From assembly GCF_001625305.1 (NCBI RefSeq), contig NW_017802480.1:372001-436000 (forward strand): a stretch of DNA of 64,000 bases. Reading direction: 5' to 3'. The translations under genes were made by a program, and so were the position numbers. Under the pieces are notes generated by a model. It had not been told where the DNA came from and ran no database searches. It saw only the letters and a list, made by a program, of their open reading frames with translations. Every line of letters begins with the position of its first letter. The first letter of the stretch is position 1. This DNA is from Branchiostoma belcheri (lineage: Eukaryota; Chordata; Leptocardii; Amphioxiformes; Branchiostomatidae). Positions 23,687 through 36,596 of this stretch are shown piece after piece.

Positions 23687-26600
23687 ATGATCGACGAAGT
23701 CATCACACCGACACATGTTGGGTACACGGGCGGACGGGGTGGGAGGCCTAGCGGGAACTCTGCGGGTAGGGGGAGTAACCGGCGACCTCAGCCCATAGAT
23801 GAAGACATGATAGCGCCAAGTACCGCCAGGCCGACCGGAGGACGGGGAGGGCCGCCTGGCAGAACGGCGGACCCAGTACCTGCGGGTAGGGGGTCTAACC
23901 GGCGGCCTCAGCCCATAGATGAAGACATGATAGCGCCAAGTACCGTCAGGCCGACTGGTGGACGCGGTGGACCGCCTGGCAGAATGGCAGACGCAGTCAT
24001 GGAAAAGGCAGACGAGGTTTTCGCTCCGAGTAGGTCGAGTGGAAGACGTATACAGCCGCCGCCTAAGCCCATGGTAGACGAAGTCATAGAACCTACCAAT
24101 GTCAACTCTCCAAGACGACGAGGCAAGCCGCCGCCGACCATGGTCGACGAAGAGATCGTACCGAGTCACGTGAATCCAACAGGAGGCGGACGCGGGAAAC
24201 CAAAACAACAACAACCCGTGAATGAAGAGATTGTACCAACCCGCGTCAACCCAAGTAACCGTCGAGAAAAGGCTCCACAAATGGTGGACGAAGTGGTTAT
24301 ACCGACCAATGTTGTACCGAGCGGACGCAGAGGACGGCCACCACCGCAGACCGTTAATGATCATGAGTATTCAAACAATGTAGGCCCAAGTGGTCGTCAC
24401 GGGAAACCCCCACAAACAACCGACGAAGAACCGACCGCAGGAAGACCAGGCCGGCAAAAACCGAACGAGGATAAGAGACGTAAGCCAGCAGAAGTAAACG
24501 GAAGTAGTAACCACCCAAGAATGCCGAATGGCAACGGCACCACGACGACAACATCAGAAACAAGGAGGGTGATCCAACAAGCACAACCCTCCGTCCAGAC
24601 GTACACGAAAACGAACGCGACACGTGACGTACCGGACTGCCACCACGATCGAGAGCGAAGAGAGCGAAAGCGAGTACACGGAGGAAGAGGCGACACCTCC
24701 AGGCACACCTGAGTGGAAGAGGAAAGTCAACTGGAATCTCGGGCCGCCTCCGGCGCCGCGCCCCGCCACGCCTCCTGAAGACGAAGAAGACCCAGACGGG
24801 ATTACGGAAGGCACCAAACACGTCGAGATCACAGGAAATCGCGTCATCACGACCACGCGGAAGGTTCGCAAGGTCAAAAAGGAAGTCCCCGAGCCAGTCC
24901 AGCCGAACGGGCCCTTCTGGTCCTCAACGGTAAAGTGGAGCTCCGAGCCGGTGAAGAAAAAGCCACCACCAGTCCAAATCACCAAACAGGAACAGCGAGT
25001 ACAAGTATCACCTCCCCAGGTATGGCTATGCTGCATCACCAGGTAACTAAAGATCACAATCTTTGTCTAATATTACGTAGATTGTTCACAGCTGTAGTGA
25101 GTTCCGGTTTGGCAGTGAAGTTGTAGTTCTGTAATTTTAGCCTGTTACAATACCTATGAAGCTAGATTTTATTCTATGTGAACCTTTAATAGTTTGCTTA
25201 ATCTTTCAGGTAAAGATCCATACGCTCTAAGTTGTTGCTAAACAATAGAGCCTGTCTTGTTGTTTCAGGAACTCTGTTCTCTTGTTTGGTCCTAAATATT
25301 TTTAAATGCTAAATATTGTTTTCAATGACCTTATACATGCATATGCTATGTTATTATTTTCTCGTTCAAACGTAAAGTTAGAGTTTAAAGTTTAACACCG
25401 GTACACTCTTCATTGTAGTCCCTAAGTAACTAGCCTTATTTTGTACTTTACGACATTATATTAAGTCTGGATTACAAAAATAATGGTCTTCTAAATATCT
25501 AGATGGTTCCTGCACCGGTCAGTCCCCGCATCATTGTGGCTGAGGCCACCCTCCCCAGGCCACAGTACATCCAGCAAACTGTGCCCCTCCAACAGGTCAT
25601 CCAGACCATCCAACCTCAGCATATACAGCAGATGCCGGTTGCATCTCAACCACAACAGGTACATAGACATCACGTATTAGAATTAGTTCACATATCTGGA
25701 CACCTAACTCATGCCAATCTCCAAGCAGATCTTCGTAGTGGCAATAGATACTGCTTGGCCAATTCTATAATGTCTTTGTGGCCACCGAAAGATCTCCTTG
25801 GAGATTAACTAAATAAATATAACAACAGGCATTACGTTCCACCTCATATATTTGAAGACCTTACTCATGTAACAGTAGGTACAGACATCACGTAACAGCT
25901 GACACATTTAAAAACCTAGCCCATGTAAACACAGGCATAGACATCACGTTTCAGCCCACATGTTTAAAGACCCAACTCGTGTATACAACTCATCATGATA
26001 CGCCCCACAAATAGCCCTGCGACAAAGGGTTCCACAGACTGTGAAATATTTGCCACTACGTCACCCTGTAAACCTCGTAAAGTAGGGCCCTGGCCAAGGC
26101 CGGACGTGTATACTTGTTTGTTGTGATTGGAGATGTTCTATCTATGATAACACAGACATAAAGGGATATGTAATACATAAAGTATGTGGCGCAATCTTCA
26201 AAGTATCTCTAAAATCTTTAATGATAGTTTGTGGTAGGCCGTTAAACGCTGGTGAAGTTTCTTAAGCGCTCCTTTGTGTTGTTGGGAATGCGTGGGTTGT
26301 ATTTTCCGGTGCGTCATAGGAAGGTTTTCTTACCAGGGCGTATACATATCTGACTAAGAGTCTGGCATTTCACAGCTATTGTTCGTATTCAATTCGTTTT
26401 TCTGTAATACGTTACAGCCAGACTGGAACAAGTATTTAAAAAATTGGCAGTGTGCTAAAAATTTGTAGATGATTAAACATTGTTTTGCGCTTCATTGCTG
26501 CTTTTTTCATGGCAGCCATTGGTTGTAAGTATGGGACAACCTTGAACTCAGTTTCAAATTTACACATTTGAATGGGTGATAATCACAGCACTATAGCAAG

Positions 26601-29600
26601 GAAACGTCCTCGCACACTTGTGGGCACGGTTAATTAGTTGTTGAAGGTAAAGGTCTCGTAGCCATTTCAAGGCCATATAATTAGGAGCTATTTGTGTAGG
26701 GTGGAGGGAGAAAAGCGTATGAATTGCCTTTTCCGAGGACATAATATCTAGCAAAGAATCGAACCCATGACCTCTCGATCCAGTGTCCGCAAGTCCTCAG
26801 CACGTTGGCTACCGATGCCACACGATCAATAGAGACATTCACATAAAATCACACTACTTTAAATATCCAACCAAAAATATTTTACATGTTCAATTTATAA
26901 TTTACATGACATTGTTCAATAAGTAAATAAATAAAATAAATAAGACAGGATTTGACTTGTGGTGGGCGTACATAGTATTATACATGCAAAGGTGCGAGAA
27001 AAGCTTGCTAAACTCAAGTTCAATATGTCCGCCCAGTTGTACATCCTGCAAACGCAGCCGACAGCCACCATCGATGGCGGTATGAGAGCTCTAACGCTGC
27101 CGAGGGGCCAGACCCAGCAGGCGTACCTTCTGCCCACTGAGGCCTTCCTGGGCACCCAAACTCTACCGAGTAGAGGCCAGCAAATAAGGTACTACTAGGC
27201 ATGTTTTGCCTCGTACGGGGTATAGGGGAAAGTAGAAAAAGTTTCTTAAGTCCTTTATCGTAACGTTTCATGAAACATTTCTTTGCTTTATGGCATTGTT
27301 TACCTTAATGACCAATATTAGAATAGAAAACCAAGAAGCGAAATATGTGTGTAGTATTCACCTTCAGCTTGTCCCATCCTTGTCTGGATGGTCGGGGCAC
27401 TATACCATGTCTATGCCAGTTGACTTTCGACAAATTGATTTTTTCTATGTATTCGCGAAACCAAAACACCTGTCAGACCTTTACTTTGTGTTAGGGAGTT
27501 GATTCTGCTTCAAGTATCGGAATATACATCCTCATGAATAACTAGGCAACCGTAAAAGAAATTCACTTACAATCACTCCAACCTTGCACTCTGATCTTTC
27601 CCTATCACCAGAATACTGGATGGCGGTAGCAGTTACCGGGTGGACAGCGGTTCGTCCATCGATGAAGTGGACAGGTCCGTACAGAACCTGCAGCAGTCCA
27701 TCCACGAGCTCCATGGCGTCAACACCATGAGAAGCACTCGGTCACGGTGAGCCCAACATCATCGTCTTTCTTTGAATGAATGAATGAACTGGTTCATTTA
27801 TTATTTACATGGCTTACATGGTTGAATTGGGGCATGCTACACATTAAAATATATAAAGAATGGTTCAGCAACTTGACAAAAAAAAAAAAGTAAAACACTA
27901 TTCTTAAACCTAGACGTTCTGCAGCTAAACTGCGTGAAGTTGTCCTTTGAATTGCTATCCTGCTGAATAAAATACTATGCTTATTGGTGATTTGTTAATC
28001 CTCTTAGTTCGTTTAGACCTCCATTAGACCTTATAGATTGCGTGTTTGAATGATGATGATGCACTGTGTTCTGTATCTGAGCTCATTGTAGGCCAGCCTT
28101 TCAAATTTCTGTTTCAAATTGCCTCTACAGCAAAAGGTTTCTTTCTCCTGACTGCAAACTTATGACGCTCCCTCTTAAACACGTTTCCCTCTCGAATACA
28201 ATCCATAAGATTTCATAAGCTTTCACTGCCATCTTCATAAATAGTACGTTAAGTTTTACTTCTATCGCTCAGTGTCTCAACGTCTGCCAGTGGATACGAC
28301 ACCCACCTCCGCCCGTCTGCCTATAGTGAAGTCTCCACGTTCCGGCATCGCAGTGTTTCCCAGAACAGCATTGATGGGAAGTAAGTGCAATATGTAACCA
28401 GACTGCATATATTGGACAATACATAGGAAAATACTTAGGTATTAGACATACCACCACATAACCCATACTATACACAGTATCTTATGGCGCAGTGCAGTTT
28501 CCTAGAACTTCTGTTCAGTATCAACAGTCTCCATATGTTGTATCACATACAATTGTTCTGCAATGAAGTTGTGCTATAAATCATTGCATATTGTGATAAT
28601 GTGATAATTGTGTTATCTCTATCATTAGATCTGAGGCCCTAAACGCCACCATCTGCGTCAGCTGCAAGCGTCCTTTTGGGCCACACGACAAGATGGGCAC
28701 CTACCGGGGCAGCCCCTGCCACGAGACATGCATGCCGTGAGTACTGAGTGTCTCTCATTTCCAAAATGCTGTGTGCTGAGTGTTTTTGGCAATATTCTCC
28801 TGTGCCATCTCAAAGACAATCCATGGTGACCATGAAGCAATAAAGTAGTTTGGAGCAGAAGCTAGTGATTAACATTGGAAGCTACTTCCGCCGCCATTCT
28901 GGTGTCCCTATTCGAGTTCCAGTGTAACTAAGCTTTTAAGGACATCTAGATATTGTCTGTCCAACTCAAATAATCACCAATGCACTGTTGGATATCCTCA
29001 GCTCAAAGAAGAATCTGCGTCATTAATATGGAAGCAAGTAAAGCGATCTTGAGTCTCTGTAATGTTCTGTAACTTGTATTTACAGGAATAGCCCTACTGA
29101 GAAGCCGGCGAGTACCTGTGTTGCCTGCCACATCAAGTTTCACCCAGACGACAAAATGGTTCTACTCAACGGGAAGCCCTGCCATGAGATGTGCCTACCG
29201 TAAGTTTCTGGCCCTTTCTCCACATGTACTGATATGGCTGAGCGCACGGAAGACTTCCACAGCGCTACACCTATAGTGCTACTATCATTCACTATAGAAG
29301 GATGCCTACTACTACTTTCCTGGACGAATTCTTACTACCACCACCGTGTTATATTCTGTCTGTATGACGTTGTTCGTTCTATGCTTGTCTGTATCTCAGT
29401 ACGTTCTCTCTTCTTCTTGAAGTTGCATCATGGCTCTTTCCATAGCTTGATGTGTGTATGTGTCTCCGTCTTTTCACTACACCAAGAACGGTTCTTCAAT
29501 GAATCATTGATTCATTCACCAGTTTTAAAAGAGCCGTGTTATTCATTTCTAACAGGATGCACACTTTTCACAAAGTTTTTCTCTTTTATAGCAAAGTGAC

Positions 29601-32600
29601 TGATGAACAGAATACCTCAATAAGGTGGGACGTTAAACCGATAACAAAAATACACCTTTTTTCGCTAATGGTTTGTTTTTGGTGCCCGTCGGTGGTAGAC
29701 TAGGGCTGTGGTATTTCGTTTGCCTTTACACCTGGCTCACGGCTGGTAACCATCGCGTCTTTCTTTCACACAGCCTTTATGATTTGGTTTGTTGGACTAA
29801 GCACTAGGCTAGAGAAGTAACCTTTTGCCTAATTCCGGTATACCTCCCCACATCATTCCCATAAACAATGACATTATTTTGGATCCTGGGTCTCTAGATG
29901 CTAGTAAACCCTTATCCCGTCTCTGATACATTGCTCGTGTCTGCTTTTTCCCTACAACAAAAGAAGACAGTATATCATCTTTGGAACACCATTGCAGAAA
30001 TAGTCTTTCAAACTAGTTAATCAATAATCCACTGATAAAGGCCAGTGACACACCAAGTGTTATACATCCAACAAAATAACGTATATGTATCTACATCTCA
30101 TGCGAGCACCATCATCATCATGATCACCGCTTGCAATATAACCTGTTAGTCGTGATCCTTTCCACCCACAACCTATATCTGCAAAGGCCTTGCTCTATTG
30201 TATAAGTACTAGTACTATTTTGATGTGTATCAACCTGATGAAGTTATTCACGGAATTTAAGTTCCCACCTACTGTTAAGTAGCAGGTGCAGTGCCTTGTC
30301 TGCAGTGGTGTGAGTATTGGTATTGGTGTAATGGTCTGTGATATAGAGACTCTAAGCCAGCTCATAAAGGTTTAGTGCAATACTACAAGTTAGCAATGGC
30401 CGCTGGTCTTCTTTGTGCACAACAGAAACATATCCTTCTCCTATGCATCTTTGTCATCTTCTTCTATATTTGTTGTGAAAGGAGGAACAGTTGTCTTTTC
30501 CTTACTTTTAGAAACAATGCCACTTCAGACATGGGTAACCTTACTATGCAATTTGATAAAGGCTTAAGGCATGGACTTGGTATTATGTGTGAGCTGAAGA
30601 GAGGTATCAGAACAAAGAAATAATCGATTTTGTATTGACCCTGTAGGAAAGTCCGAACTATGTCGTCATCACGAAGCCAAGAACCTGCAAGTGAGTATGC
30701 ACAGTACAAGACTGTATTTACAACACTTTCACCAAGATGTATTTTACAGTTTTGCTTTCACAAAATATTGCTTTTTATCAGTAGTAATCTATTGTATATG
30801 AAGCTAGCCTACACAGAGTGATAACATGCTGCATAATATCTCCTTACAGCCCCAACAAGTCCCTCTGTATCGGTCAGGAAATTTGAGTGAGTATCTAAAC
30901 ATCAACAAAATTATCTGATATTATGGTTTATTTGTCTGTTTTTAACATTGGAATGGCCACTAAATCAGATATAGAAACTGATATGTAGAAAGTAAAATTG
31001 GATGTACTTTTTCACGAACATTTTCATCATAAGACATCACTATGATTTCTTTAGGATGGGCACCTCCCAATCAAGGATGCAACATCTGCCTCCACCGACT
31101 CCTGGAACGCCTGGCAGTGCTAGTAAGTATATTTTCACTTCTAGTGAATTCCTCAAGGCCTATATAATCCTAGTTACTTCTAGTTACTGCAGATTGAACT
31201 TTTTATTTCTGTTGTCTCTTAGATCGACGTTTTATTTCTGTTGTCTCTTAAGATCGCCTATATTTGCTCTAAGTCTGTAAAACAATGCCAAATGAATGTC
31301 TTTTGTAGTGTCGACGTCCACCCATTACACCTGGGGAGGCGAGGTCACACCACACACCCCGTTTTCCGCCGTCTCCAACACGTCAGGATTCACCATGGAG
31401 ATGGTTCGTCAACATAGACAAGTGGTAAGGCTACAAACATATGATATTATGATTAACAATGGCAAACACAAAGAATTGGACTTACCATTTTTTTTTATCT
31501 GTGACACTAATGACTGTGTCAATGAATGAAAGAATCTTCAGCTTCTATGATGTCATTGTATGAATTTGTGAACACTTGAGAAAATTACCTTTGGATCAAA
31601 TATAGCAAATAATTTGTAATGCCCTCCGTCGCTTTTTATGGATAGCTTTATTGTCCTGTTGTATTTTACTTCTTTCACCACTGTTGATGTTGTTAAATCA
31701 ACAATACCTTTTTTATGCTTTTTTATGCCACACCTCTCATGACGACCTAAAGATAAGTCTACATTGTTATCATTGTTTATCGGTGTGAATACGTTACTAG
31801 TTGTACGATATTATGTTTGCTGGCTTATGGATGGAATAGAGGAGATAGTTGCTTACAGATACTTTGTCTGTTTGCAGGAGGGTGAGGATGTATTCATGTG
31901 CTTCTACTGCAACAAACCCATCAGAGGACAAGGTAAGGGGGCTGATTTTAACACTGCTGCATGGTATACAGTCCTTGGACTACTAATTTGTTTAATTCTA
32001 TTACCGTGTGTTGCAAGTGTTATTCCCATAGTTATGATAGAAACATTTTTACTTAAAGCAGATCTTCGCTCTTGTAAATCTAGTATCAGATGTACAGGAT
32101 ATCCTGATTTCTTTAACCACTTCCAGACCACTCTGTTACTTTGCTGCAACCATACTTTACGTAAAGGAAAAGTTAGACATGCTGTTTGCTTTTTCCAGCA
32201 ACTTCACAGCCTGTGTTAATTGACAAACCTTTTGCTTTAACTTGTTTCAGTCGTTGGTGCATTCAACAAGGTGTTCCACGAGGGACATTTCGCGTGCTGT
32301 TGTTGCCATCGCAGATTCAAACGAGGGTAAGTTTTCTTTCCAAATTTGTTTGACAGTGACTTGTCTTTTGAGTGTTTTTAAAGTGGAGATTGACCATGTC
32401 AATACCCATGTCATCAGCTATTTTAGTCGCCAGCCAGCATTTGAGGACCTGTAATAAAGAAATATTTTCTACTATATGCAAATATTTTCTACTATATGTT
32501 TTGCAGTCAAAAGTTCTATGAGCTCGACGAAAGACCAATGTGCAAGAAGTGTTGTCGGGCGTTTCCCGGGAATGAAGTCGACTCGAAATGGGGCTTTACC

Positions 32601-32615
32601 ATGGGAAGAAGGTAA
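23687..32615 (+). CDS. Gene B: Arg/Gly/Pro-repeat protein with two half-LIMs and a C-terminal LIM domain
   Basis: Fourteen exons: 23687-25019, 25503-25658, 27019-27188, 27612-27746, 28273-28380, 28629-28736, 29086-29199, 30647-30690, 30850-30886, 31055-31122, 31309-31424, 31878-31932, 32251-32326, 32507-32615. Junction phases agree and give 875 residues if one apparent 1-base insertion near 24625 is discounted. Order: Arg/Gly/Pro repeats, an acidic ESEESESEYTEEE stretch, a Gln-rich part, a helix with IDEVDRSVQNLQQSIHELH, two half-LIMs (exons 6 and 7), short linker exons, then one LIM domain (CFYC to CKKCC). The LIM resembles PINCH LIM5, with the FHEGH knuckle in place of WCxxC. The start is the first ATG of the long frame. 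The acceptor of exon 3 is weak, so its start is uncertain. It probably acts as an adhesion or cytoskeleton linker (inferred). Confidence 0.8.
23690..24440 (+). repeat. About nine copies of a 27-40 residue Arg/Gly/Pro unit in gene B
   Basis: Units have the form D-E-x-I-x-P-T-x-V followed by an Arg/Gly/Pro-rich tail (GGRGGPP, GRRGRPPP). Two adjacent units at about 23761 and 23881 are almost identical at 120 bases, so they duplicated recently. Predicted to be disordered. The RG-rich tails could bind RNA or acidic partners, but nothing shows this. Confidence 0.75.
24573..24710 (+). other. Apparent 1-base frame shift in gene B exon 1
   Basis: The frame from 23687 runs to a TGA ending at 24712. 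A second frame, closed by a TGA at 24570-24572, is open from there to the donor at 25020 and carries strongly coding-like sequence (ESEESESEYTEEEATPPGTP). With one surplus base in CGTGACGTACC (about 24623-24632) the two join smoothly, and exon 1 becomes exactly 444 codons ending in phase 0, as the next exon requires. A sequencing error or a real indel are both possible. Confidence 0.6.
26690..26821 (-). mobile_element. tRNA-derived SINE in intron 2 of gene B
   Basis: On the minus strand an A-box-like TGGCATCGGTAG is followed by a B box GGTTCGATTCT (26765-26755) and the tail word TGTCCTCGGAAAAGG (26741-26727), then CTCCCTCCACCC. The same head and tail occur at 34.8 kb. It is probably 130-260 bases long; the 3' limit is unclear. 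The rest of the intron (25659-27018) holds an (AAAT)n tract near 26925. Confidence 0.65.
27770..27860. repeat. (GAAT)n tract, possible retroelement tail
   Basis: Short GAATGAATGAATGAA run in the intron after exon 4 of gene B, followed by AT-rich sequence. Such runs often mark LINE 3' ends, but no coding trace is seen. The intron 29200-30646 shows nothing I can name. Confidence 0.3.
28629..28736 (+). CDS. Gene B exon 6: half-LIM module 1
   Basis: 108 bases, phase 2 on both sides, donor GTGAGT. Encodes C-V-S-C, 18 residues, H-E-T-C, Met-Pro. It matches the exon design in genes A and E and lacks the second LIM zinc site. Confidence 0.85.
29086..29199 (+). CDS. Gene B exon 7: half-LIM module 2
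   Basis: 114 bases, phase 2 on both sides, acceptor TTTACAG and donor GTAAGT. Encodes C-V-A-C, 18 residues, H-E-M-C, Leu-Pro. Very like exon 6 in its core (DDKM, NGKPCHE), so the two arose by exon duplication. Confidence 0.85.
31191..31256. repeat. Tandem copy of about 32 bases in an intron of gene B
   Basis: TTTTATTTCTGTTGTCTCTTA occurs twice in a row, each followed by AGATCG. This duplicates a pyrimidine tract with AG, so it could create a decoy acceptor before exon 11. Confidence 0.6.
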
Positions 32616-33789
32616 ACGAGACAAGTGGCAGTGGCGTCAGGAGCCAGTAGCGAAGGATATCATGTAAAGAATGTGTTTCTGTAACAGCATGAACGTCAAG
32701 CATTTGTTACAGAACAAGCAAGGAATGTCGTGATCGATAAGTGTATTGCTTGTCCACAGCAAACCAAGCTTTTCCGTTAATGAGTAAAATGTAAACTTTA
32801 AAAAGCTAATGTTTAGAAATCTAGACATTCCTGAGTATTGCAGTAAATGTTTAAGAAATCTCGCCTTTGTATGTACACAATACAAGCCTAGAAGAAAGCA
32901 AATCCATGTTAGAAATATGCAGGGTTAGTAGATTGGTTTGTATTGAAAATTGACAACAATGCAGACCTTGTATATGCTTTTAACTTTATTACATATTGGT
33001 CATGTAAACAGATATATCTTTCTTGGGCAAAGCGAATTTCTATGACTGGACTATTGAGTATGAAAAGCGTTGTGGCTAAGGTCGTTTTATATAAAGAGTG
33101 ACGTGGAAACGTGCATTATTTTGATAATATATATTTATATGTTTGGTGAAAGAAATACATGTCATTGTCATTTTACTGTTTAACTCATTATCACGAGGTG
33201 TTATAAGTACGTATCGTATTCAAGGGCACTATGTTGTACTAGGTAAGTACAGGGCAATAAGGCATAGTTTATGTAGTCTAATCGTTCTAGCAAGGAACAT
33301 AAATGGTGCATCTAGTATGCTGTTAATGACGAGTTCTTGATCTGTACCTTTATTTGATGAACTTGGAGCGTTTTTGCACAAAGTGCTCCAAAATGGATTC
33401 TTATATATTGAGAAATCTGCTTAAACTAACTGCCATAAATACCTAATGATGAATAGATGAATGACTTATGTCTAGTTTCGGATTTGCAGCATTTGAAATA
33501 TATAGCGAATTGCAGGGTGTGCACTGTGGTTTATGTCATATTGCCTAATAATTTATTTAAGTATGTATTCTGAAACAATAATCATAGAACCATGACACAC
33601 AGACGAATGTTTTCTTTCACAAAATAAGAAGTTATTGATATTTTATTATAAATTCAATGTTAAGAAAATGTCTCGGTTTCAATGTACTATTAACAAGTCA
33701 TGGTGAAAGATAATATATCTAAGGTTGTTAAAGAAACTACCAATGTACAACTCTTACATTGTAGACGAGGGCTGCTTTTAGAATTTGCA

Positions 33790-33795
33790 AATAAA
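33790..33795 (+). terminator. Possible poly(A) signal of gene B
   Basis: AATAAA 1.2 kb after the gene B stop, with a second at 33870-33875. Either could end the transcript. Confidence 0.4.
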
Positions 33796-34795
33796 AGATA
33801 CATGTACCAATTATACCATTTTTTCTGTGACCAACAGATCATGATGTTTTTGGTAGGCAGCTAAATTGAAATAAAAGTGAAAATCAGCGATTATTTTATC
33901 TTTTTGAAATAGAAAAAAAATAAACAGTGCCGTTACAATTCAACATGGTAAGAGAATAGTTGAACATCATTTCGTGCAACAATTTTTTCTTGGAAGGCAT
34001 ATTTTCATTGAGAAATAAATCACATGGGTGTACTATCTAAAAGTAACTATTGTTGGATCCTCAATATACATGGTTCTCTTAAAACGGTAAACTATGTATT
34101 ACTATTTCAAAATCCCAACTTATTGTTTTAATCTAAAAAAAATGAAGCCCGAAAGTTGTTTATTTAGGACTATTAAGATACATGATTTTGTTCGTGTTTA
34201 CCCAACGACAAATGATATTTTATCTTGTATTTCACGGAGATTGTAAAGATGTCACACATGTCACTGCAGTATAACAGATGGATGATGTAGATTGAAGTAA
34301 CCTGGTCACCAGTCTCTTCCAAGGCTCACGGTAAACTTGTATCGCTACATGGGCAACTAAATTCCATCCGGGTGCATGAACCAGCATGAATTCAATGCAT
34401 GAATTTTGGTTGTATGAATTCAATTCACCTTTCTCAAGAGACTGTTGCAAAACTTCCTAGGGGACCTGTGCTAGCCCTGACAAGTCTGGATTCCAGGTTA
34501 ATGTATAGATATAAGCCACAAGTTACATGAGGAAGTACACAAATATCACACGACAATTAGGTTTCAAGTATAGAGATTCTTCATAGTTAGTTAGTTAGAT
34601 TCTTCATATAAGAGAGCTATCAATAGAATCTAAAATTGCATTATGGTATAGTAAGAATCAGTTACACCTGTTTTAATAGCTACATACTGTATGGTCGGTA
34701 TCCTATCTACTGGACGTAAAACTGAAATAAACCTGTTGAATCAGATAATCTCGTGGAAATACTTGTCCTTTGCCTGTTGTCTTTCTGCAGAAAAT

Positions 34796-34960
34796 AGTGT
34801 CAATGACCTAGCGGTTAGGCTAACAAACAGACACGGGATGGAGATGTCACGGGTTCGATTCCAGGCCAAACACTGTGTCCTTGGAAAGGTACGTAAAAAC
34901 GGCTCTACCATGTGTGAATAGGTACCTAACTTCGGTTTGGGAGCTAGAAGACAGTGGAAA
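34796..34960 (+). mobile_element. tRNA-derived SINE
   Basis: A-box TAGCGGTTAGG (34809-34819), B box GGTTCGATTCC (34852-34862), then TGTCCTTGGAAAGG (34876-34889) and a tail with GGTACCTAACTTCGGTTTGG. The A-to-B spacing suits a polymerase III promoter. The tail wording recalls amphioxus-type SINEs from memory. It is not a working tRNA, since no complete cloverleaf can be drawn. Confidence 0.75.
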
Positions 34961-35834
34961 GAGAGGGACAGCATTCGTCTTCTAATTCTTATACCGTATG
35001 TTAACAAATACTACCCCTACAATCTTAAAATGGTATAAGCCTGCTTTGACTGGCGTATTTCTCGACAAAGGTCTCGCACAAGCACAAACATCTGGGAAGA
35101 AACCGCAAGGAGGCGCAGCTTATACCAACAGTTCGCGTCTCTGGCAGCAGATACTGTGTCTGGCTCCTGGCCAAAAATATCACTTCAACCTTTCCGCGGC
35201 ACCCCCATTATTCAAATATTTCAGATGCCAGGTTTCTTTACCTAACGTGTTTGTTAATCTGTTGAACCAACGTGACCTACGCACTATGCCGCACCCTACG
35301 TGTTCTACTGGTCAAATAACCATCCCTGAATGGCAATCATGACCATTATTACTATATCAACATCCATTACTAAACACAAAATCATTTAACGTTGCCAAAG
35401 ATACATAATGTACGTACAGAACAATGTGTATAATGTAAAGATCAAAGAAAAGGAGTATGACACGTCACAAAGGAAACCAGCGCATGTTGATACAACCTAC
35501 AGCAAAGGTACTGTCAGCAATACTTGGATTGATCATAGAGCTACGAGCTACGTTTACTTGAAAAATTCACAAAAGAAACCGTCAATTATCGTTTATCTAA
35601 CACTTAGCTTCGTTTAAACGATTCGACCTTTGACCCGAATGTTTACACGTATGAAAGTAAACACAGTATGATGTAACACAGCACCAACCGGTTCTTGTGA
35701 ATGTTACAATAGCCTGCATTACCCCTAAATACTGAATAAAACCAAGCGCTAAGTATATCATAAGTGTACGTTTTCCAGTTGCTGATAGTCTGGTTACTTT
35801 AGATACAGAAAAGCTATGAAAGCTATGAATTAAT

Positions 35835-35975
35835 TTAGATATTTTAAAAATATTTTTTGATATCTAAGGCACTTTTAATATTTTTTAAATATCTAAGGCA
35901 CGTTTAATACATTGTTTAATATCTAAGGCACTTGAACTATAAGTATATTGTACATTTTAACTATAAGTATATAGT
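35835..35975. repeat. AT-rich short tandem repeats
   Basis: TATCTAAGGCAC occurs three times at 30-35 base spacing, followed by a duplicated ACTATAAGTATAT word. No coding or structural role is apparent. Confidence 0.6.
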
Positions 35976-36491
35976 ACATTTCTCCTGTTTAAAGTACATT
36001 TCTCCTGTTTAAGGTAAAAGTGTAAAGAGCTATATATTAAGAAATCAATAATGAGATACTGACAAGGAATCATGCTTCATTTACTCTTTTCCGGAGCCTT
36101 TTCTTCTGGTCCAATTTTCTAGCAGGTGTTGCTAACCACAGGTATGTATGTACTACCTATTAATCAAGAACGCCCTACAATTAACTCTTAAATCAGGCAG
36201 GTGGGCAAGGTGTGGGGCTGTAAAAGGTCAAATTTACATATCTATTAAATAGAGTACTAGTACTTGTCATGGAAAATCGTGAACCGTGGTTCAAGTACAT
36301 ATACGTGCTTGTTTAAAACATGTAATGGGTTGTCAAATGGAAAACGAGATCGCCTAGTACAAACCTTAACGACATATTCTACCTTAAAAGATTGGTAGCT
36401 ATTACCCAATACCGGAAATGACAGAGAAAAAACATAAAAACGTTTTAAATTTTCCATGAGGTCAGTGTTTTATGATTGACAGGTATTGACG

Positions 36492-36596
36492 ATGACTAGT
36501 GAGAACACTTCCTGGGCGTGCGAACGATATGTCCGACTGCGACCGGAAGTGGTAACAAGTGCCGAGTACACACTGTGGTCACGACGGCAGACAAGG
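36492..36596 (+). CDS. Possible first coding exon of gene C
   Basis: An ATG opens 35 codons, ending exactly at a donor AGG|GTGAGC in phase 0, which is the phase needed to enter the gene C exon at 39637 in frame. The stretch is more CpG-rich than its surroundings and contains CCGGAAGTGG, an ETS-type site, so it may instead be promoter sequence. The intron would be 3 kb. Gene D has a comparable short first exon. Low confidence. Confidence 0.25.

Noticed and set aside
34800-34870. tRNA gene
   Set aside because: A and B boxes are present but no acceptor stem or full cloverleaf forms, and a SINE tail follows.
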